The notes below the pieces were generated by a model. That model saw only the letters and a program-made list of their open reading frames with translations. It searched no databases and had not been told where the DNA came from. DNA of 64,000 bases from Olsenella sp. oral taxon 807 (lineage in GTDB: Bacteria > Actinomycetota > Coriobacteriia > Coriobacteriales > Atopobiaceae), in assembly GCF_001189515.2 (NCBI RefSeq), contig NZ_CP012069.2, positions 1,488,001-1,552,000 of the forward strand, in the 5' to 3' direction. The position numbers and the translations under genes are program-made. Below, in pieces: positions 44,731 to 55,141 of this stretch (position 1 is its first letter; each line of letters starts with the position of its first letter).

Positions 44731-44786
44731 CAGACCTTTCCCGTACGTCCTCTCGTCTCATCGCAGCTTTCGATCCGCCCGCTCCC

Positions 44787-46016
44787 TTACCGGTGAATAG
44801 AGAGCCTGATGCTGCTCAGCTTCCAGTCAAAGTTCTTGTTGAAGCTCAGGCCGAGCGACTTCTTGTAGTCCCCTGACGTCCAGGTGAGCGAGCGGTAGCC
44901 CTCGCCGCTCGACTGGTTGTTGGGCTTCGACCCTATCGACTTGATCGCGGCATCGGCATCTGCCATGCCGAAGCTGATTCCACCGGCGACAACGAGGGAA
45001 GGCGCACCTTCTGGGGTCCCGCTCAAGGAGATGCCCACAAGCGTGCAGTCCTCCACGCCACGGACGTCAGACCCCGGGTTTGTGACGTCCACGGTAAGGT
45101 AGTAGGGGGAGCTGCCCGCAGCACCTGCGCCAGCCTTAGCCTTCGAAAGCCTGATGCTCGCTATGGTCTGGCCAGCGTTGACGATAAAGCCGCTCGGATA
45201 CCCAGAGAGGTCAACCTTCCATCCCGTCGTGTCCTCCATGTTCCTGAGCGTGCTGGTGTTGAGCTTGAGCTTCTTGCCCTCGAACGCGAACTCCATGTCC
45301 TCCCAGTTGGAAGAGACGTCACCGGCAAGCGCGCCGTCCGTGCCCGAGGGGGAACCGGGCTGGCCGGGCGTACCACTCGAATCGCCGCCACCAGAGGGCA
45401 GGCCTCCCATCATATCCTTGAGATCCTCAAGGCGAACGAGGTCGTAGTTCTCGAGCAGGTCCTCCGCGCTCATACCCTCCAGGTCCACGGTGCGTACCAA
45501 GCCGTACCCCGACCTGAGCTCATCCTCGGACAGGTCCCTGATGCGACCCTCGTCGAGCGCAAAACCGATGGCACCGCCAAGCAAGAGGCAGGCCATGGCG
45601 ATGCCAACCACCCACGCCACCGGAAGGCTCGCACCAGAACGTCGTTGGGCCGCAGAGCCGAAGGTGGGACCAGTCACGGGACCTGTGACGTCAGCCGCCC
45701 ACTGCGGGCCAGCACCCATGTCTTGGGGTGACGGCGGCGCCCCGAGGACCTCAGCCGTGAACGCGCTCTGCTCCGCCGCGACGTGCGCCTGGTCGGTGCC
45801 ATACGCTCGGGTAGTTCCATCTTGATCTACTTGCGGGAAGGATCCCGCAGCCGCAGCGTTGCCCACCGCAGTCCCACTGCCTGCGGCCTCGACCGCCCCA
45901 TCCCAGCTGTTTGACTCACCTTGGGCAAAGTCTATGGCGCCTCCCATGGAGACTCCGCAGAAAGGGCAGTAGAGCCTGTCGCCGGCAACCTCACAGCCGC
46001 AGTTAGGGCATCTCAT
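44787..46016 (-). CDS. Zinc-ribbon membrane protein, paralogue 3
   Basis: A 409-residue protein of unknown function. It starts MRCPNCGCEVAGDRLYCPFCG-like. A variable linker leads to one membrane segment near residue 150 (VAWVVGIAMACLLLGGAIGFAL) and the motif RIRDLSEDELRSGYG shared with the gene at 899-2125. The external C-terminal domain retains GWKVDLSGYPSG, AGGISFGM and RSLTWTSGDYKKSLGLSF, aligned with RRVITWRDD / LALSF in the paralogue. ATG 46016 is chosen because AGAAAGG precedes it and the paralogues start the same way. It is more diverged than the 1-723 and 899-2125 pair. Confidence 0.82.
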   Translation of the reverse strand: MRCPNCGCEVAGDRLYCPFCGVSMGGAIDFAQGESNSWDGAVEAAGSGTAVGNAAAAGSFPQVDQDGTTRAYGTDQAHVAAEQSAFTAEVLGAPPSPQDMGAGPQWAADVTGPVTGPTFGSAAQRRSGASLPVAWVVGIAMACLLLGGAIGFALDEGRIRDLSEDELRSGYGLVRTVDLEGMSAEDLLENYDLVRLEDLKDMMGGLPSGGGDSSGTPGQPGSPSGTDGALAGDVSSNWEDMEFAFEGKKLKLNTSTLRNMEDTTGWKVDLSGYPSGFIVNAGQTIASIRLSKAKAGAGAAGSSPYYLTVDVTNPGSDVRGVEDCTLVGISLSGTPEGAPSLVVAGGISFGMADADAAIKSIGSKPNNQSSGEGYRSLTWTSGDYKKSLGLSFNKNFDWKLSSIRLSIHR

Positions 46017-46287
46017 GTCAGCAGACCTTTCTCTTCTCGCGTCCGCACGCATCCCACGTCGATCACCTCGGCCACAGCCACAGGGTCACCGCAGATGAGA
46101 GACATGTACGCACAACGGAAGAACGTGTACGCCCGACGGGGACAGTATACAGCTTTGCCCTCGTGGACGGCACCTTGCCCTCGTCGGCGATACCGCCCGA
46201 CCCACATGGCTGTGGGCACGAACCTCAATTCTCCTGCCCACATGGATGCGTTGCGAGAGACGATCGGGGCAGCTGGCGGCGCATCGA

Positions 46288-47075
46288 CACTGCCACTTGC
46301 CGTTGAACGTACTGCACGTCGCGTTCAGGGCCGAGTGGCAGTGCGATCGGTACGTTCGGGGCCGAGTGGCAGTGAAGGGATGGGGTCTGGGTACGCTCGG
46401 GGCCGAGTGGCAGTGCGGCTGGGACTGCCAAACGGGCGTGAGCGTACCAAATCGGTACGATCGATGCCGAGTGGCAGCGAAGGGATGGGGTCTGGGTACG
46501 CTCGGGGCCGAGTGGCAGTGCGGCTGGGACTGCCAAACGGGCGTGAGCGTACCAAATCGGTACGATCGATGCCGAGTGGCAGCGAAGGGATGGGGTCTGG
46601 GTACGCTCGGGGCCGAGTGGCAGTGTGATGTTCACTGCCAGTCGCTGGTGAACGTACCACGCATCGCGTTCAGGGCCGAGTGGCAGTGCAATTGGTACGT
46701 TCGGGGCCGAGTGGCAGTGAAGGGATGGGGTCTGGGTACGCTCGGGGCCGAGTGGCAGTGCGGCCGGGACTGCCAAACGGGCGTGAGCGTACCAAATCGG
46801 TACGCTCGGGGCCGAGTGGCAGTGAAGGGATGGGGTCTGGGTACGCTCGGGGCCGAGTGGCAGTGCGGCCGGGACTGCCAAACGGGCGTGAGCGTACCAA
46901 ATCGGTACGCTCGGGGCCGAGTGGCAGTGAAGGGATGGGGTCTGGGTACGCTCGGGGCCGAGTGGCAGTACTACTCACACTGCCACTCGCCGGTGAACGT
47001 ACTGTGCAGTGCATCTCACACTGCCACTCGCCGGTGAACGTACGGGACTACACGTTCAAGGCCGAGTGGCAGTGC
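46288..47075. repeat. Family B tandem array with a 105-bp period
   Basis: Repeats of GGCCGAGTGGCAGTG and its relatives, alternating with AAGGGATGGGGTCTGG. A higher-order unit repeats with exactly 105-bp spacing (46461 to 46566; 46801 to 46906). Within it GGTACGCTC and GAGCGTACC form a 9-bp inverted repeat enclosing GGCAGT/ACTGCC. CACTCGCCGGTGAACGTAC copies at 46981-47041 close the array. Several frames are open because 105 is a multiple of three and the unit has few stops. Bases 46017-46287 and 47076-47300 show no gene. Confidence 0.9.
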
Positions 47076-47300
47076 GAACAGAGCGCTCAAGGAGTTTGAC
47101 AGTGCAGGTCGGGACGACCTTTGGACCTGTAGGCATTACGTCGGCGTCTGGAAACAGCCCGAGCGGAGCGTACCCAGGACCTAGCCCAGAGACGACCCCC
47201 GAACGAGAGGAAATCTCTTTGCAGACAGGATGGTTTCTCGGCTGGTAAAGCCGATTTGCTTCGCTTCTCCCTCAGAAGCCAAAGTGGGGGACGCGCGCCG

Positions 47301-47517
47301 TGACGTAAAGACGCAGTCTGCGTGACCACTCGCATGCAGAGTGCGCCTTTACGTGAGTCGCGCGTCCCAGACTGCGCTTTTCCGTGAGGCAGCGCCGCAT
47401 TTGCCCAGGTGAGGAAAAGCGCACTCTACGGAAAGGCGCATTCTGCGTCCGACGGCTTACGGAAAGGCGCACTCTGGGCGCCCACGCGGTCCCGCCATGA
47501 CGGAAAGGCGCACTCTG
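47301..47517. repeat. Family A phased repeat array A3
   Basis: A small array: a forward copy at 47301, reverse copies at 47337 and 47368 (31 bp apart), the core TTTGCCCAGGTGAGGAAAAG (about 47388-47445), then forward copies at 47457 and 47498. The layout repeats that of A1 and A2 in miniature. Bases 47518-47732 hold no visible gene. Confidence 0.88.
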
Positions 47518-47732
47518 AGTGCGCGACACATATGTTCGCAGCATACGTCGCAGGTTCACCGCATACACGACCACTCGCAGGCGTGGCCGCCGCGACACGT
47601 CTTCCATAGAGATAATGGAGGCAAACATAACGCCTAAGGCGGACGTCCGAATCCACCTCCTAGCCCAGTCAGAGGCCACCCGGTCTCGGACGAAAACCCG
47701 CCCAAGGTCACCACATTGCCGATTGGAGGACC

Positions 47733-49652
47733 ATGACACGCCAAAATGCCCCGCAGGGCGCACCCAACGACGCCGAACTGCGCTACCTCAAGCTCCTCGC
47801 TAAGGACTTCCCCACCCGTCAAGCAGCGTTCACCGAGGTCATAAACCTTGAGGCCATCCTCAACCTACCAAAGGGGACCGAGCACTTCATGAGCGATGTA
47901 CACGGCGAGTACGAGGCCTTCGAGCACATCCTCAACAACTGCTCCGGAGTCATCCGCGAGCGCGTGGAGCACCTGTTCTCAGACGAGCTCTCGGCGGCGG
48001 ACCGTGCCGACCTCTGCACGCTCATCTACTACCCCAAGGAGAGACTCCGCCTCCTCGGCAGGCGAAACATTCCAGATGATGCCTGGTACGAGACAAACCT
48101 CATGCTGCTCGTGCGCCTGGCACGCACTCTCTCGGGCCTCTACACCCGCTCAAAGGTGCGTCGGGCCATGCCTGTCGCTTACGCCTACATCATCGACGAG
48201 CTGCTGCACGCATCGGCAAGCGGCGAGACGAGTCGCCACGAGTACCACAAGGAGATCATCCGCTCCATCATACGCACGGGCGCCGCCAACGACTTCATCT
48301 GCTCGCTGGCAGCCCTCGTCAAGCGCCTCGCCGTGGATCACCTCCACCTCATAGGGGACGTCTTCGACCGAGGGGCACACGCGGACAAGATCATGGATCG
48401 CCTCGTGGAGTACCACTCCCTGGACTTCCAGTGGGGCAACCATGACATCTGTTGGATGGGGGCGGCAGCAGGCTCGGAGGCTTGCATCGCCTCCGTCGTA
48501 CGGACGAATGTCCGTTACCACACCCTTGAGGTGCTCGAGAGCGCCTACGGCATCTCCCTGCGCGAGCTCGCCCTCTTCGCAGAGAGGACCTACCGGGCGG
48601 ATGACGTGATCTCCCCGATGGAGAAGGCCATCTCCATCATCCTCTTCAAGGTGGAAGGACAGCTCATCAAGCGCCACCCCGACTTTGACATGACGACACG
48701 CCTGCTTTTGGACGAGATGGACCTAAGCCATGGGACGGTGCACGTCGCAGGCCGTGACCTGCCGCTCTCGACCTGCGACTTTCCCACCGTAAACGCCGCA
48801 GACCCCTATGCGCTCTCGACCGAGGAGCAAGAGGTCATGGACGGCCTCAAGCAGGCCTTCGCACAGAGCGAGCGCCTGCGCAAGCATGTGGGCTTCCTCT
48901 ATGAGGTGGGCTCAATCTACCTCGTCTCCAACGGCAACCTGCTCTTCCACGGCTGCATCCCGCTTGAGGCTGACGGGACCTTCTCGACCGTCATCTGCGA
49001 GGGCTACCCCTACTCGGGCAGGAGCTTCATGGACTTCTGCGACCGCATCGCGCGGCGCGCATGGATGCAAGGCGACCAGAACGCGCTTGACTGGATGTGG
49101 TACCTGTGGTGCGGCAAGCACTCCCCCCTGTCAGGCCGTGTGGTCAAGACCTTCGAGCGCAGCCTTGTCGATGACCGCTCCGCCTGGGAGGAGCCCCAGG
49201 ACCCCTACTTCTACGCGACGCGCTCGAGCGCGGTCTGCGAGGAGATCCTCGAGGAGTTTGGCCTTTCGGGCGAGCACTCCCACATCATCAACGGTCACAA
49301 GCCGGTACGCGCCATCGACGGCGAGAGTCCCATCAAGGGCGAGGGAAGGCTGCTCGTGATCGACGGGGGCTTCTGCGAGGCGTACCACAAGCAGACCGGC
49401 ATCGCAGGGTACACGCTCATCTCGACCGCCGAGAGCATGCGCATCAAGGCCCACCGCCCCTTTATGGGCATCGAGGCCGCCATTGAGGACAACGCCGACA
49501 TCCTGAGCGAGTCGACGACGATCGAGCGCGAGGAGCCGCCCCTGAGGATACGAGACAGCGACACGGGCGTGCGGCTCATGGAGCAGATCGACTGCCTGCA
49601 CCAGCTCCTCGATGCCTATCGAACGGGCCTTGTCAAGGAGCGGGTCAAGTAA
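47733..49652 (+). CDS. fbp: Fructose-1,6-bisphosphatase class III
   Basis: A 639-residue metallophosphatase of gluconeogenesis, removing the 1-phosphate of fructose-1,6-bisphosphate. Calcineurin-like motifs are SDVHGEYEAF, IGDVFDRG, WGNHD and INGHKPV. The long class III form occurs in Firmicutes and some Actinobacteria. GGAGG lies directly before the ATG. It is the first rightward gene after a long leftward block and is transcribed alone. Length is typical. Confidence 0.95.
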   Translation: MTRQNAPQGAPNDAELRYLKLLAKDFPTRQAAFTEVINLEAILNLPKGTEHFMSDVHGEYEAFEHILNNCSGVIRERVEHLFSDELSAADRADLCTLIYYPKERLRLLGRRNIPDDAWYETNLMLLVRLARTLSGLYTRSKVRRAMPVAYAYIIDELLHASASGETSRHEYHKEIIRSIIRTGAANDFICSLAALVKRLAVDHLHLIGDVFDRGAHADKIMDRLVEYHSLDFQWGNHDICWMGAAAGSEACIASVVRTNVRYHTLEVLESAYGISLRELALFAERTYRADDVISPMEKAISIILFKVEGQLIKRHPDFDMTTRLLLDEMDLSHGTVHVAGRDLPLSTCDFPTVNAADPYALSTEEQEVMDGLKQAFAQSERLRKHVGFLYEVGSIYLVSNGNLLFHGCIPLEADGTFSTVICEGYPYSGRSFMDFCDRIARRAWMQGDQNALDWMWYLWCGKHSPLSGRVVKTFERSLVDDRSAWEEPQDPYFYATRSSAVCEEILEEFGLSGEHSHIINGHKPVRAIDGESPIKGEGRLLVIDGGFCEAYHKQTGIAGYTLISTAESMRIKAHRPFMGIEAAIEDNADILSESTTIEREEPPLRIRDSDTGVRLMEQIDCLHQLLDAYRTGLVKERVK

Positions 49653-49959
49653 CGAGCGGCGCCACTCGCGACGATCGAAGCCGCCGTGGCGACCCACACC
49701 CCGTGGCAGGCGGCGGCGCCGTGGCGATCGGCGGAGATGCTTGCGTCCATCACAAGGATGCTGGACAGGGCTTTTATGAACGCAGCGTGAATCAGGCGCT
49801 ATTGGGTATCAATGTCAGGTACCCGTCTGCGTGCTGGGTACGTACCTGAACGGTGACGGGTTCCTCTTGAGTTGGGAGGCCATCCTCGCCTGAGCGGGTC
49901 CCGTAGCCAACGCAGGGACGAAAGCCGCATCACCCTAGACAAAAGGAGCCTCATCCAAG
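49653..49959 (+). other. Intergenic region upstream of ftsH
   Basis: No gene is visible in this 307-base gap. It contains CAGGTAC...GTACCTG, an inverted repeat of about 33 bases overall (near 49815-49850), and AAAAGGAG a few bases before the ftsH start. A convincing promoter could not be placed. Confidence 0.4.
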
Positions 49960-51852
49960 ATGGAGATGGACGACGACAAAAAGCGCAGATCGATGGCCAT
50001 CTATATGCTGCTCGCCATCATCGCCATGGTCGCGCTGAGAACCTACCTCTACCCCAGCATCATGGCCACGCAGGTAAAGGACGTCAGCTACAGCCAGTTC
50101 ATCAACGACGTAAAGGATGACAAGGTCAAGAAGGTACAGCTCAACACGAGCTCGAACGAGATCTCCTACACGATAGGCGAGGGAGCGGACGCCAAGGAAT
50201 ACAAGACGACCGCCTGGCCCGATGACAGCTCACTCGTGAGCACGCTCGAGCAGCACAAGGTCGAGATGGTGGCCCAGATTCCCGACTCGAACGCCAACAT
50301 GTGGCTCTACCTCCTCATCAACATGCTGCCACTCATCGTCCTCATCGGGGGCGCATGGCTGCTCAACCGCAGGCTCAAGAAGGCCATGGGCGACGACGGG
50401 CCGTCCATGAATTTTGGCGGCGGCCTGGGCTTTGGCGCCGGACTGGGCCGCTCGGGCGCCAAGGAGGTCAAGGGCGAGGAGACGGGCATCACCTTCAAGG
50501 ACGTGGCTGGCCAGGACGAGGCCAAGGATTCTCTCGAGGAGATCGTCTCCTTTCTTGAGCATCCGGAGAAGTATGCCGCCATCGGCGCGCGCTGCCCGAG
50601 GGGCGCCCTGCTCGTGGGACCCCCCGGCACGGGCAAGACGCTACTCGCCAAGGCCGTCGCAGGCGAGGCCAAGGTTCCGTTCTTCTCGATCTCGGGCTCT
50701 GAGTTCGTCGAGATGTTCGTCGGTCGAGGCGCCGCCAAAGTGCGTGACCTCTTTAAGCAGGCCAAGGAGAAGGCACCCTGCATCGTCTTCATCGACGAGA
50801 TCGACACCATAGGCAAGCGACGCGACACCGGTCTTACCACGAACGATGAGCGAGAGCAGACCCTAAACCAGCTCCTCGCCGAGATGGACGGCTTCGACAA
50901 CCACAAGGGCATCGTTGTCCTCGCGGCTACGAACCGCCCCGACTCACTTGACCTGGCACTACTTCGGCCGGGCCGCTTCGACCGCCGCATCCCGGTGGAG
51001 CTTCCCGACCTTGCGGGCCGCGAGTCCATCCTCAAGCTGCACGCGAACGACGTCAAGATGGAATCGGCCATAGACTTCGGCGCGGTCGCCCGCCAGACAC
51101 CGGGGGCCTCGGGCGCGGACCTCGCCAACATGATCAACGAGGCGGCCCTGCGCGCTGTGCGCATGGGCCGCCTGCGTGTCTCCCAGACCGACATCGAGGA
51201 GTCGGTCGACGTCGTCATCGCCGGTGAGAAGAAGAAGTCGACGGTCCTCTCAGAGCATGAGAAGGAGGTTGTCGCCTACCACGAGACCGGCCACGCGATC
51301 GTAGCAGCCGTCCAGGACGGTAAGGCCCCCGTCTCGAAGATCACGATCGTACCGCGCACCTCAGGGGCGCTGGGCTTCACGATGCAGGCCGAGGAGGACG
51401 AGCACTACCTCACGACGCGCGAGGAGTACAAGCAGAGGCTGGCCGTACTCTGTGGGGGCCGGGCGGCCGAGGAGCTCATCTTCGGTCAAATGACCTCGGG
51501 CGCGGCCAGCGACATCGAGAAGGCGACCAAGATCGCACGGGCGATGGTCACGCAGCTCGGCATGTCCGAGCGCTTCGGCATGGTGGCCCTCGGCGAGAGC
51601 CGCGACCGCTACCTGGGCGGCGTCAACGAGATCACCTGCTCGGAAGGCACCGCACGCGACATCGACACCGAGGTCCAGGCACTCGTCGAGGAGGGCCATC
51701 AGACTGCCCTCCAAACCCTCAGAGACAACCGCTTCAAGCTCCATGAGATAGCCCACTACCTTCAGAAGAAGGAGACCATCACGGGCGAGGAGTTCATGCG
51801 CATCCTCAAGCAAGACGATGGTTTCGCCCCGACTCTACCCAAGCAGACGTAG
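49960..51852 (+). CDS. ftsH: ATP-dependent zinc metalloprotease FtsH
   Basis: A 630-residue membrane-anchored AAA+ protease for quality control of membrane and regulatory proteins. Helix 1 spans about 12-30, an extracytoplasmic domain follows, and helix 2 spans about 114-135. Walker A is GPPGTGKT (220-227), Walker B is VFIDEID, and the SRH arginine region is [11 protein letters not shown]. The zinc site is HETGH at 441-445. The C-terminus is short. AAAAGGAG precedes the ATG. Confidence 0.96.
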   Translation: MEMDDDKKRRSMAIYMLLAIIAMVALRTYLYPSIMATQVKDVSYSQFINDVKDDKVKKVQLNTSSNEISYTIGEGADAKEYKTTAWPDDSSLVSTLEQHKVEMVAQIPDSNANMWLYLLINMLPLIVLIGGAWLLNRRLKKAMGDDGPSMNFGGGLGFGAGLGRSGAKEVKGEETGITFKDVAGQDEAKDSLEEIVSFLEHPEKYAAIGARCPRGALLVGPPGTGKTLLAKAVAGEAKVPFFSISGSEFVEMFVGRGAAKVRDLFKQAKEKAPCIVFIDEIDTIGKRRDTGLTTNDEREQTLNQLLAEMDGFDNHKGIVVLAATNRPDSLDLALLRPGRFDRRIPVELPDLAGRESILKLHANDVKMESAIDFGAVARQTPGASGADLANMINEAALRAVRMGRLRVSQTDIEESVDVVIAGEKKKSTVLSEHEKEVVAYHETGHAIVAAVQDGKAPVSKITIVPRTSGALGFTMQAEEDEHYLTTREEYKQRLAVLCGGRAAEELIFGQMTSGAASDIEKATKIARAMVTQLGMSERFGMVALGESRDRYLGGVNEITCSEGTARDIDTEVQALVEEGHQTALQTLRDNRFKLHEIAHYLQKKETITGEEFMRILKQDDGFAPTLPKQT

Positions 51853-51947
51853 GGCGCGGCTCACGACGCATACGGCGGCTCACGGCATACCTCACCCGCC
51901 CGCACCGTTGACGATCGACAACATCCCCGGCCAGCAACCATAGGCAA

Positions 51948-52802
51948 TCACCTGCGCTTGGCGAAGAACTCCCAGCAGGCGAGGGCACTCGCTGTCGCGA
52001 CGTTGAGGGAGTCGATGCCCTCCGCCATAGTAATGGTAGCCTTGCTGTCGCAGGCGTCGAGCACGGCTCGTGAGAGCCCCCAGCCCTCACTGCCAAGGAC
52101 GAGCGCGACCCTCTCGTCTGCGCCAAGCTCCCCGGCAATGGCATCGATGGGGCCGGCGCCCTCTTCGGGCGTGAGGGCAACGGTCCTGAAGCCCCTTCTC
52201 CTCAGGGCGGCGAAGAACGGCTTGGGCCAAGGCCCCTCAGCACGGGCCCAGGGAAACCTGAGGGTGGTCCCCATCGAGACGCGTATAGCACGCCTGTTGA
52301 GCGGGTCGGCACACTCGGGCGAGAGGACGATTCCGTCCGCCCCCAGCGCGACGCAGGACCTGAATATGGCACCCACGTTGCTCACGTCGGTGAGACCCTC
52401 GAGCACGACGATCCGCCGGGCGAGGGAGAGCAGCTCGTCCATCCCGAGGGGATGTGGCCTTTTCGCGCAGGCCAGGTAGCCACGGGTCACGTCGATGCCC
52501 GCGATCGCACTCAGCACCTCCCTCTGCGCATAGTAGATGGGAACGCCTCCCTCGCCTAGCTGTGGCAGCTGCTCCAGCAGACGCTCGAGGTGCCGTGCGT
52601 CCACAAGAACAGAGACCAACTTGACGCCCGACTCCAAGGCAAACCGGAGCACGTTGAGGCTCTCAAGGATGACGAGGGCGTCCTTGGGGTTGAGGCGGTT
52701 TTTTAGCTGTTTGCCACTCAGCTCGACATATGGTGTAATCTGCGGGTCAGAGGCAGTGCGAATACATGTTATTGCTATGTTACGTATACGTGTTGTTGAC
52801 AT
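51948..52802 (-). CDS. SpoU/TrmH-family RNA 2'-O-methyltransferase
   Basis: A 284-residue SPOUT methyltransferase. It has an N-terminal substrate-binding domain (about 1-95), then the three knot motifs: TDVSNVGAIFRSCVALGADG, ALVLGSEGWGLS and IDSLNVATASALACWEF. The RNA target (rRNA or tRNA) is not determinable. No ribosome binding site precedes the ATG. It is divergent from the L,D-transpeptidase gene. Confidence 0.9.
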   Translation of the reverse strand: MSTTRIRNIAITCIRTASDPQITPYVELSGKQLKNRLNPKDALVILESLNVLRFALESGVKLVSVLVDARHLERLLEQLPQLGEGGVPIYYAQREVLSAIAGIDVTRGYLACAKRPHPLGMDELLSLARRIVVLEGLTDVSNVGAIFRSCVALGADGIVLSPECADPLNRRAIRVSMGTTLRFPWARAEGPWPKPFFAALRRRGFRTVALTPEEGAGPIDAIAGELGADERVALVLGSEGWGLSRAVLDACDSKATITMAEGIDSLNVATASALACWEFFAKRR

Positions 52803-52943
52803 CGAATGAATCGCCGTTTCTCTAAGCTCCTATGCTTTGGGTACCATAGTAGCCCATGCGCAAGAGCGTCATGATAGGTAGCGATGGGTCCCCAGGACGA
52901 GCGACAGGCACGGGGACGAGGATAGAGGCAAGGACGCATCCAC

Positions 52944-54641
52944 GTGAACGCACAGAATGAAGCGATTAAAAAGGTCCCTGAAGTCAATGGGAGCACACCA
53001 GGTATGACCAAGAAGGCCCCCTCACAGGCAAAGCGCAGCTCGAAGCCTACTGGGACAGGCAAGGCAACTGGGGGCCGCAAGCCCCGGAAGCGCTTCGAGA
53101 CCATCAGCTCCGAGCAGGGCGTCAAGTCGTCCGCCCCACCGACGCACTTCAAGAGTTCCGCTCCAGCAGAGACCTATGCCTGGGCGAGGGCGAACGCGAA
53201 GAGAAGGGCGAAGGCAGCGGCGGGAAAGGGGCTTGGCCTTTGGAAGATCCCAATCGCCATCATATCTACGCTTGCCGTCATCTACCTCGCAGGCGTCGTG
53301 GTGTTCACAAACCTGCTGTTCATGCCCCGCACCACGATCAACGGGCGGGACGAGTCGCTCAAAAGCGCCGCCGATGTGGCCAAGACCTACGAAAAGGAGA
53401 GCAGCGCCTACGCGCTCGACACGACGGGCGATAACGTCAAGCTCACGGTCAAGGCCTCCGACATCACCCTTGACTACAACTTCACGCATGCCCTTGCCAA
53501 CATCGACCGGCTTGGTGCCGCGTGGCAGTGGCCGGTCAGGATGTTCAGGGGAAACGACATCACCGTTAACTTCTTGCCCTCCTATGACGAGAACAAACTT
53601 GCGGCCGCCGTCAAGGGCGCGGTCAACATGGCCAACGTCGGCGCCACGCCACCGACCAACGCGACTATCACATACAACGCAGAGAGTAAGTCCTACGAGA
53701 TCACACCCGAGAAGGGCGGCACCGTCGTGGACGAGCAGAGCGTCCTCTCCCATGTAAAGGCCGCTATCTCGACCTCAGCAAAACAACTCAGCCTTGGCGA
53801 GGACGCGCTCGTCACCCCGACGGTCCTCTCGAATGATCCCAAGCTCGCCAATGCCAAGAACAAGGCAAACACAATGCTTGCGGCCACACAGAATCTTACT
53901 GTCAACGATAAGACCGCCGCCACCGTCACGGCTGACCAGATCGCTGGCTGGATGGTGCTGGACGACACCCTAACACCAACTGTCAACGTGGATGCGATCA
54001 CAGAATGGACGCGAGGCGATTTCTCCGAAAGCGTCGATACGGTAGGTACCACGCGCAACTATACGACACCCTACGGCAAGGAGGTGAGTGTGTCGGGCGG
54101 CACCTACGGATGGACGGTCGATGGCGCGGCGCTCGCACAGACCATCGCTAACAACATCACCGCAGGTACCGCGACAACCGTCCAAGTCCCCTTCTCCGCA
54201 ACTGCCGCGACGTACAATCCCGGAAGTGCGGACTGGCCCAAGCGCTACATCGACGCGGACCTCTCCGAGCAGCATGCCCGCATGTATAACGAGAACGGCG
54301 AGCTGATCTGGGAATCAGACTTCGTCTCGGGAAATCCCTCGGTAAATCACAGCACACCTGAGGGCGTCTACGCCGTCAACAACTACAAGGGCAGAAACCA
54401 GACGCTCAAAGGCGTCGACGAGAACCATGACGGACAGCCCGACTACACGAGCCATGTGAAATATTGGGTCCCCTTCGTCGACAACCTCGTAGCGTTTCAC
54501 GATGCATGGTGGAGGGGCTCCTTTGGCGGCGGCATCTACCGGCACAACGGGAGCCATGGCTGCATCAACCTTCCCACCTCAGCGGCGGCTGAGCTCTACG
54601 ATCTGACAGAGATAGGCGATGTGGTGGTTGTCCACGAGTAG
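52944..54641 (+). CDS. L,D-transpeptidase (YkuD) with peptidoglycan-binding domains
   Basis: A 565-residue cell-wall enzyme forming 3-3 peptide crosslinks or anchoring proteins. The N-terminal cytoplasmic tail (about 1-100) is Lys/Arg/Ala-rich and followed by one membrane helix (IPIAIISTLAVIYLAGVVVF). Then come PG_binding_4-like repeats and a C-terminal YkuD domain with the catalytic HNGSHGCINLP (Cys in SHGCIN). The GTG start has AAGGA about 9 bases upstream. The three-part layout is typical of Actinobacteria and Firmicutes. Confidence 0.92.
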   Translation: MNAQNEAIKKVPEVNGSTPGMTKKAPSQAKRSSKPTGTGKATGGRKPRKRFETISSEQGVKSSAPPTHFKSSAPAETYAWARANAKRRAKAAAGKGLGLWKIPIAIISTLAVIYLAGVVVFTNLLFMPRTTINGRDESLKSAADVAKTYEKESSAYALDTTGDNVKLTVKASDITLDYNFTHALANIDRLGAAWQWPVRMFRGNDITVNFLPSYDENKLAAAVKGAVNMANVGATPPTNATITYNAESKSYEITPEKGGTVVDEQSVLSHVKAAISTSAKQLSLGEDALVTPTVLSNDPKLANAKNKANTMLAATQNLTVNDKTAATVTADQIAGWMVLDDTLTPTVNVDAITEWTRGDFSESVDTVGTTRNYTTPYGKEVSVSGGTYGWTVDGAALAQTIANNITAGTATTVQVPFSATAATYNPGSADWPKRYIDADLSEQHARMYNENGELIWESDFVSGNPSVNHSTPEGVYAVNNYKGRNQTLKGVDENHDGQPDYTSHVKYWVPFVDNLVAFHDAWWRGSFGGGIYRHNGSHGCINLPTSAAAELYDLTEIGDVVVVHE

Positions 54642-54647
54642 CGCTTA

Positions 54648-54674
54648 CTGCGTGCGTGACAGCGACGCACGTAG
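54648..54674 (+). terminator. Inverted repeat after the L,D-transpeptidase gene
   Basis: CTGCGTGCGT and ACGCACGTAG form a stem with one mismatch (9 of 10) and a 7-base loop, a few bases past the stop. No T-run follows, so it is a weak terminator candidate. Confidence 0.4.
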
Positions 54675-54727
54675 CAAACTCGTTTGAAAGCTGTATGACC
54701 GACCACACCCCAGTCTCGTGCCTTGCA

Positions 54728-54992
54728 GCTTTGAGAGGCTTCGTGAGTTCGTGTGGGTGGGTGGTTGCGTTACCGTTAGGGCGGCGTGGGCATCACCACC
54801 AAGGCGACGACGACGCAACAGTGTACACAGATTGGCGAAAACGGCCTCTCGGAGCCATTTTGGGGCATTTGTGTACACTGTTGCGACGTTGTGGACAGGC
54901 GTGGGGACGCAGGAGTGTACACAGATCGGCGAAAATGGCCTCTCGGAGCCGTTTTAGGGCATTTGTGTACACTGTTGCGACGTAAGCTGCGT
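54728..54992. repeat. Family C element with long GTGTACAC inverted repeats
   Basis: It begins with GAGGCTTCGTGAGTTCGTG and continues to two tandem units starting at 54821 and 54915 (94 bp apart). In the first, CGCAACAGTGTACACA and TGTGTACACTGTTGCG form a perfect 16-bp inverted repeat around about 40 bases that include GGCGAAAACGGCCTCTCGG. The second has its left arm broken. A related inverted copy lies at 19450-19642. It fills most of the convergent gap between the L,D-transpeptidase gene and ffh; the rest of 54642-55141 shows no gene. Confidence 0.88.
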
Positions 54993-55141
54993 CGGGTGGC
55001 ACGAGCGCCCCAACCGCCATGGTGTGCCGGCAGCGCCCCCTCGGTGGCCCGCCTCTCCCCTGGTCGGGAAAACAGGCTTTGCGCGAGTGGCGCCGCCGTC
55101 AGGCTGGCGTTTTCACCGGGGTATCAACCCACACAAACCCC

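Noticed and set aside
46013-46243. 76-codon frame upstream of the third zinc-ribbon gene
   Set aside because: No binding site, odd composition, and it overlaps the start of the zinc-ribbon gene in another frame.
46225-47037. Long overlapping open frames on both strands across the 105-bp repeat
   Set aside because: The repeat lacks stops in several frames and its period is a multiple of three, so open frames are expected. There is no ribosome binding site and the products are pure repeat peptides.
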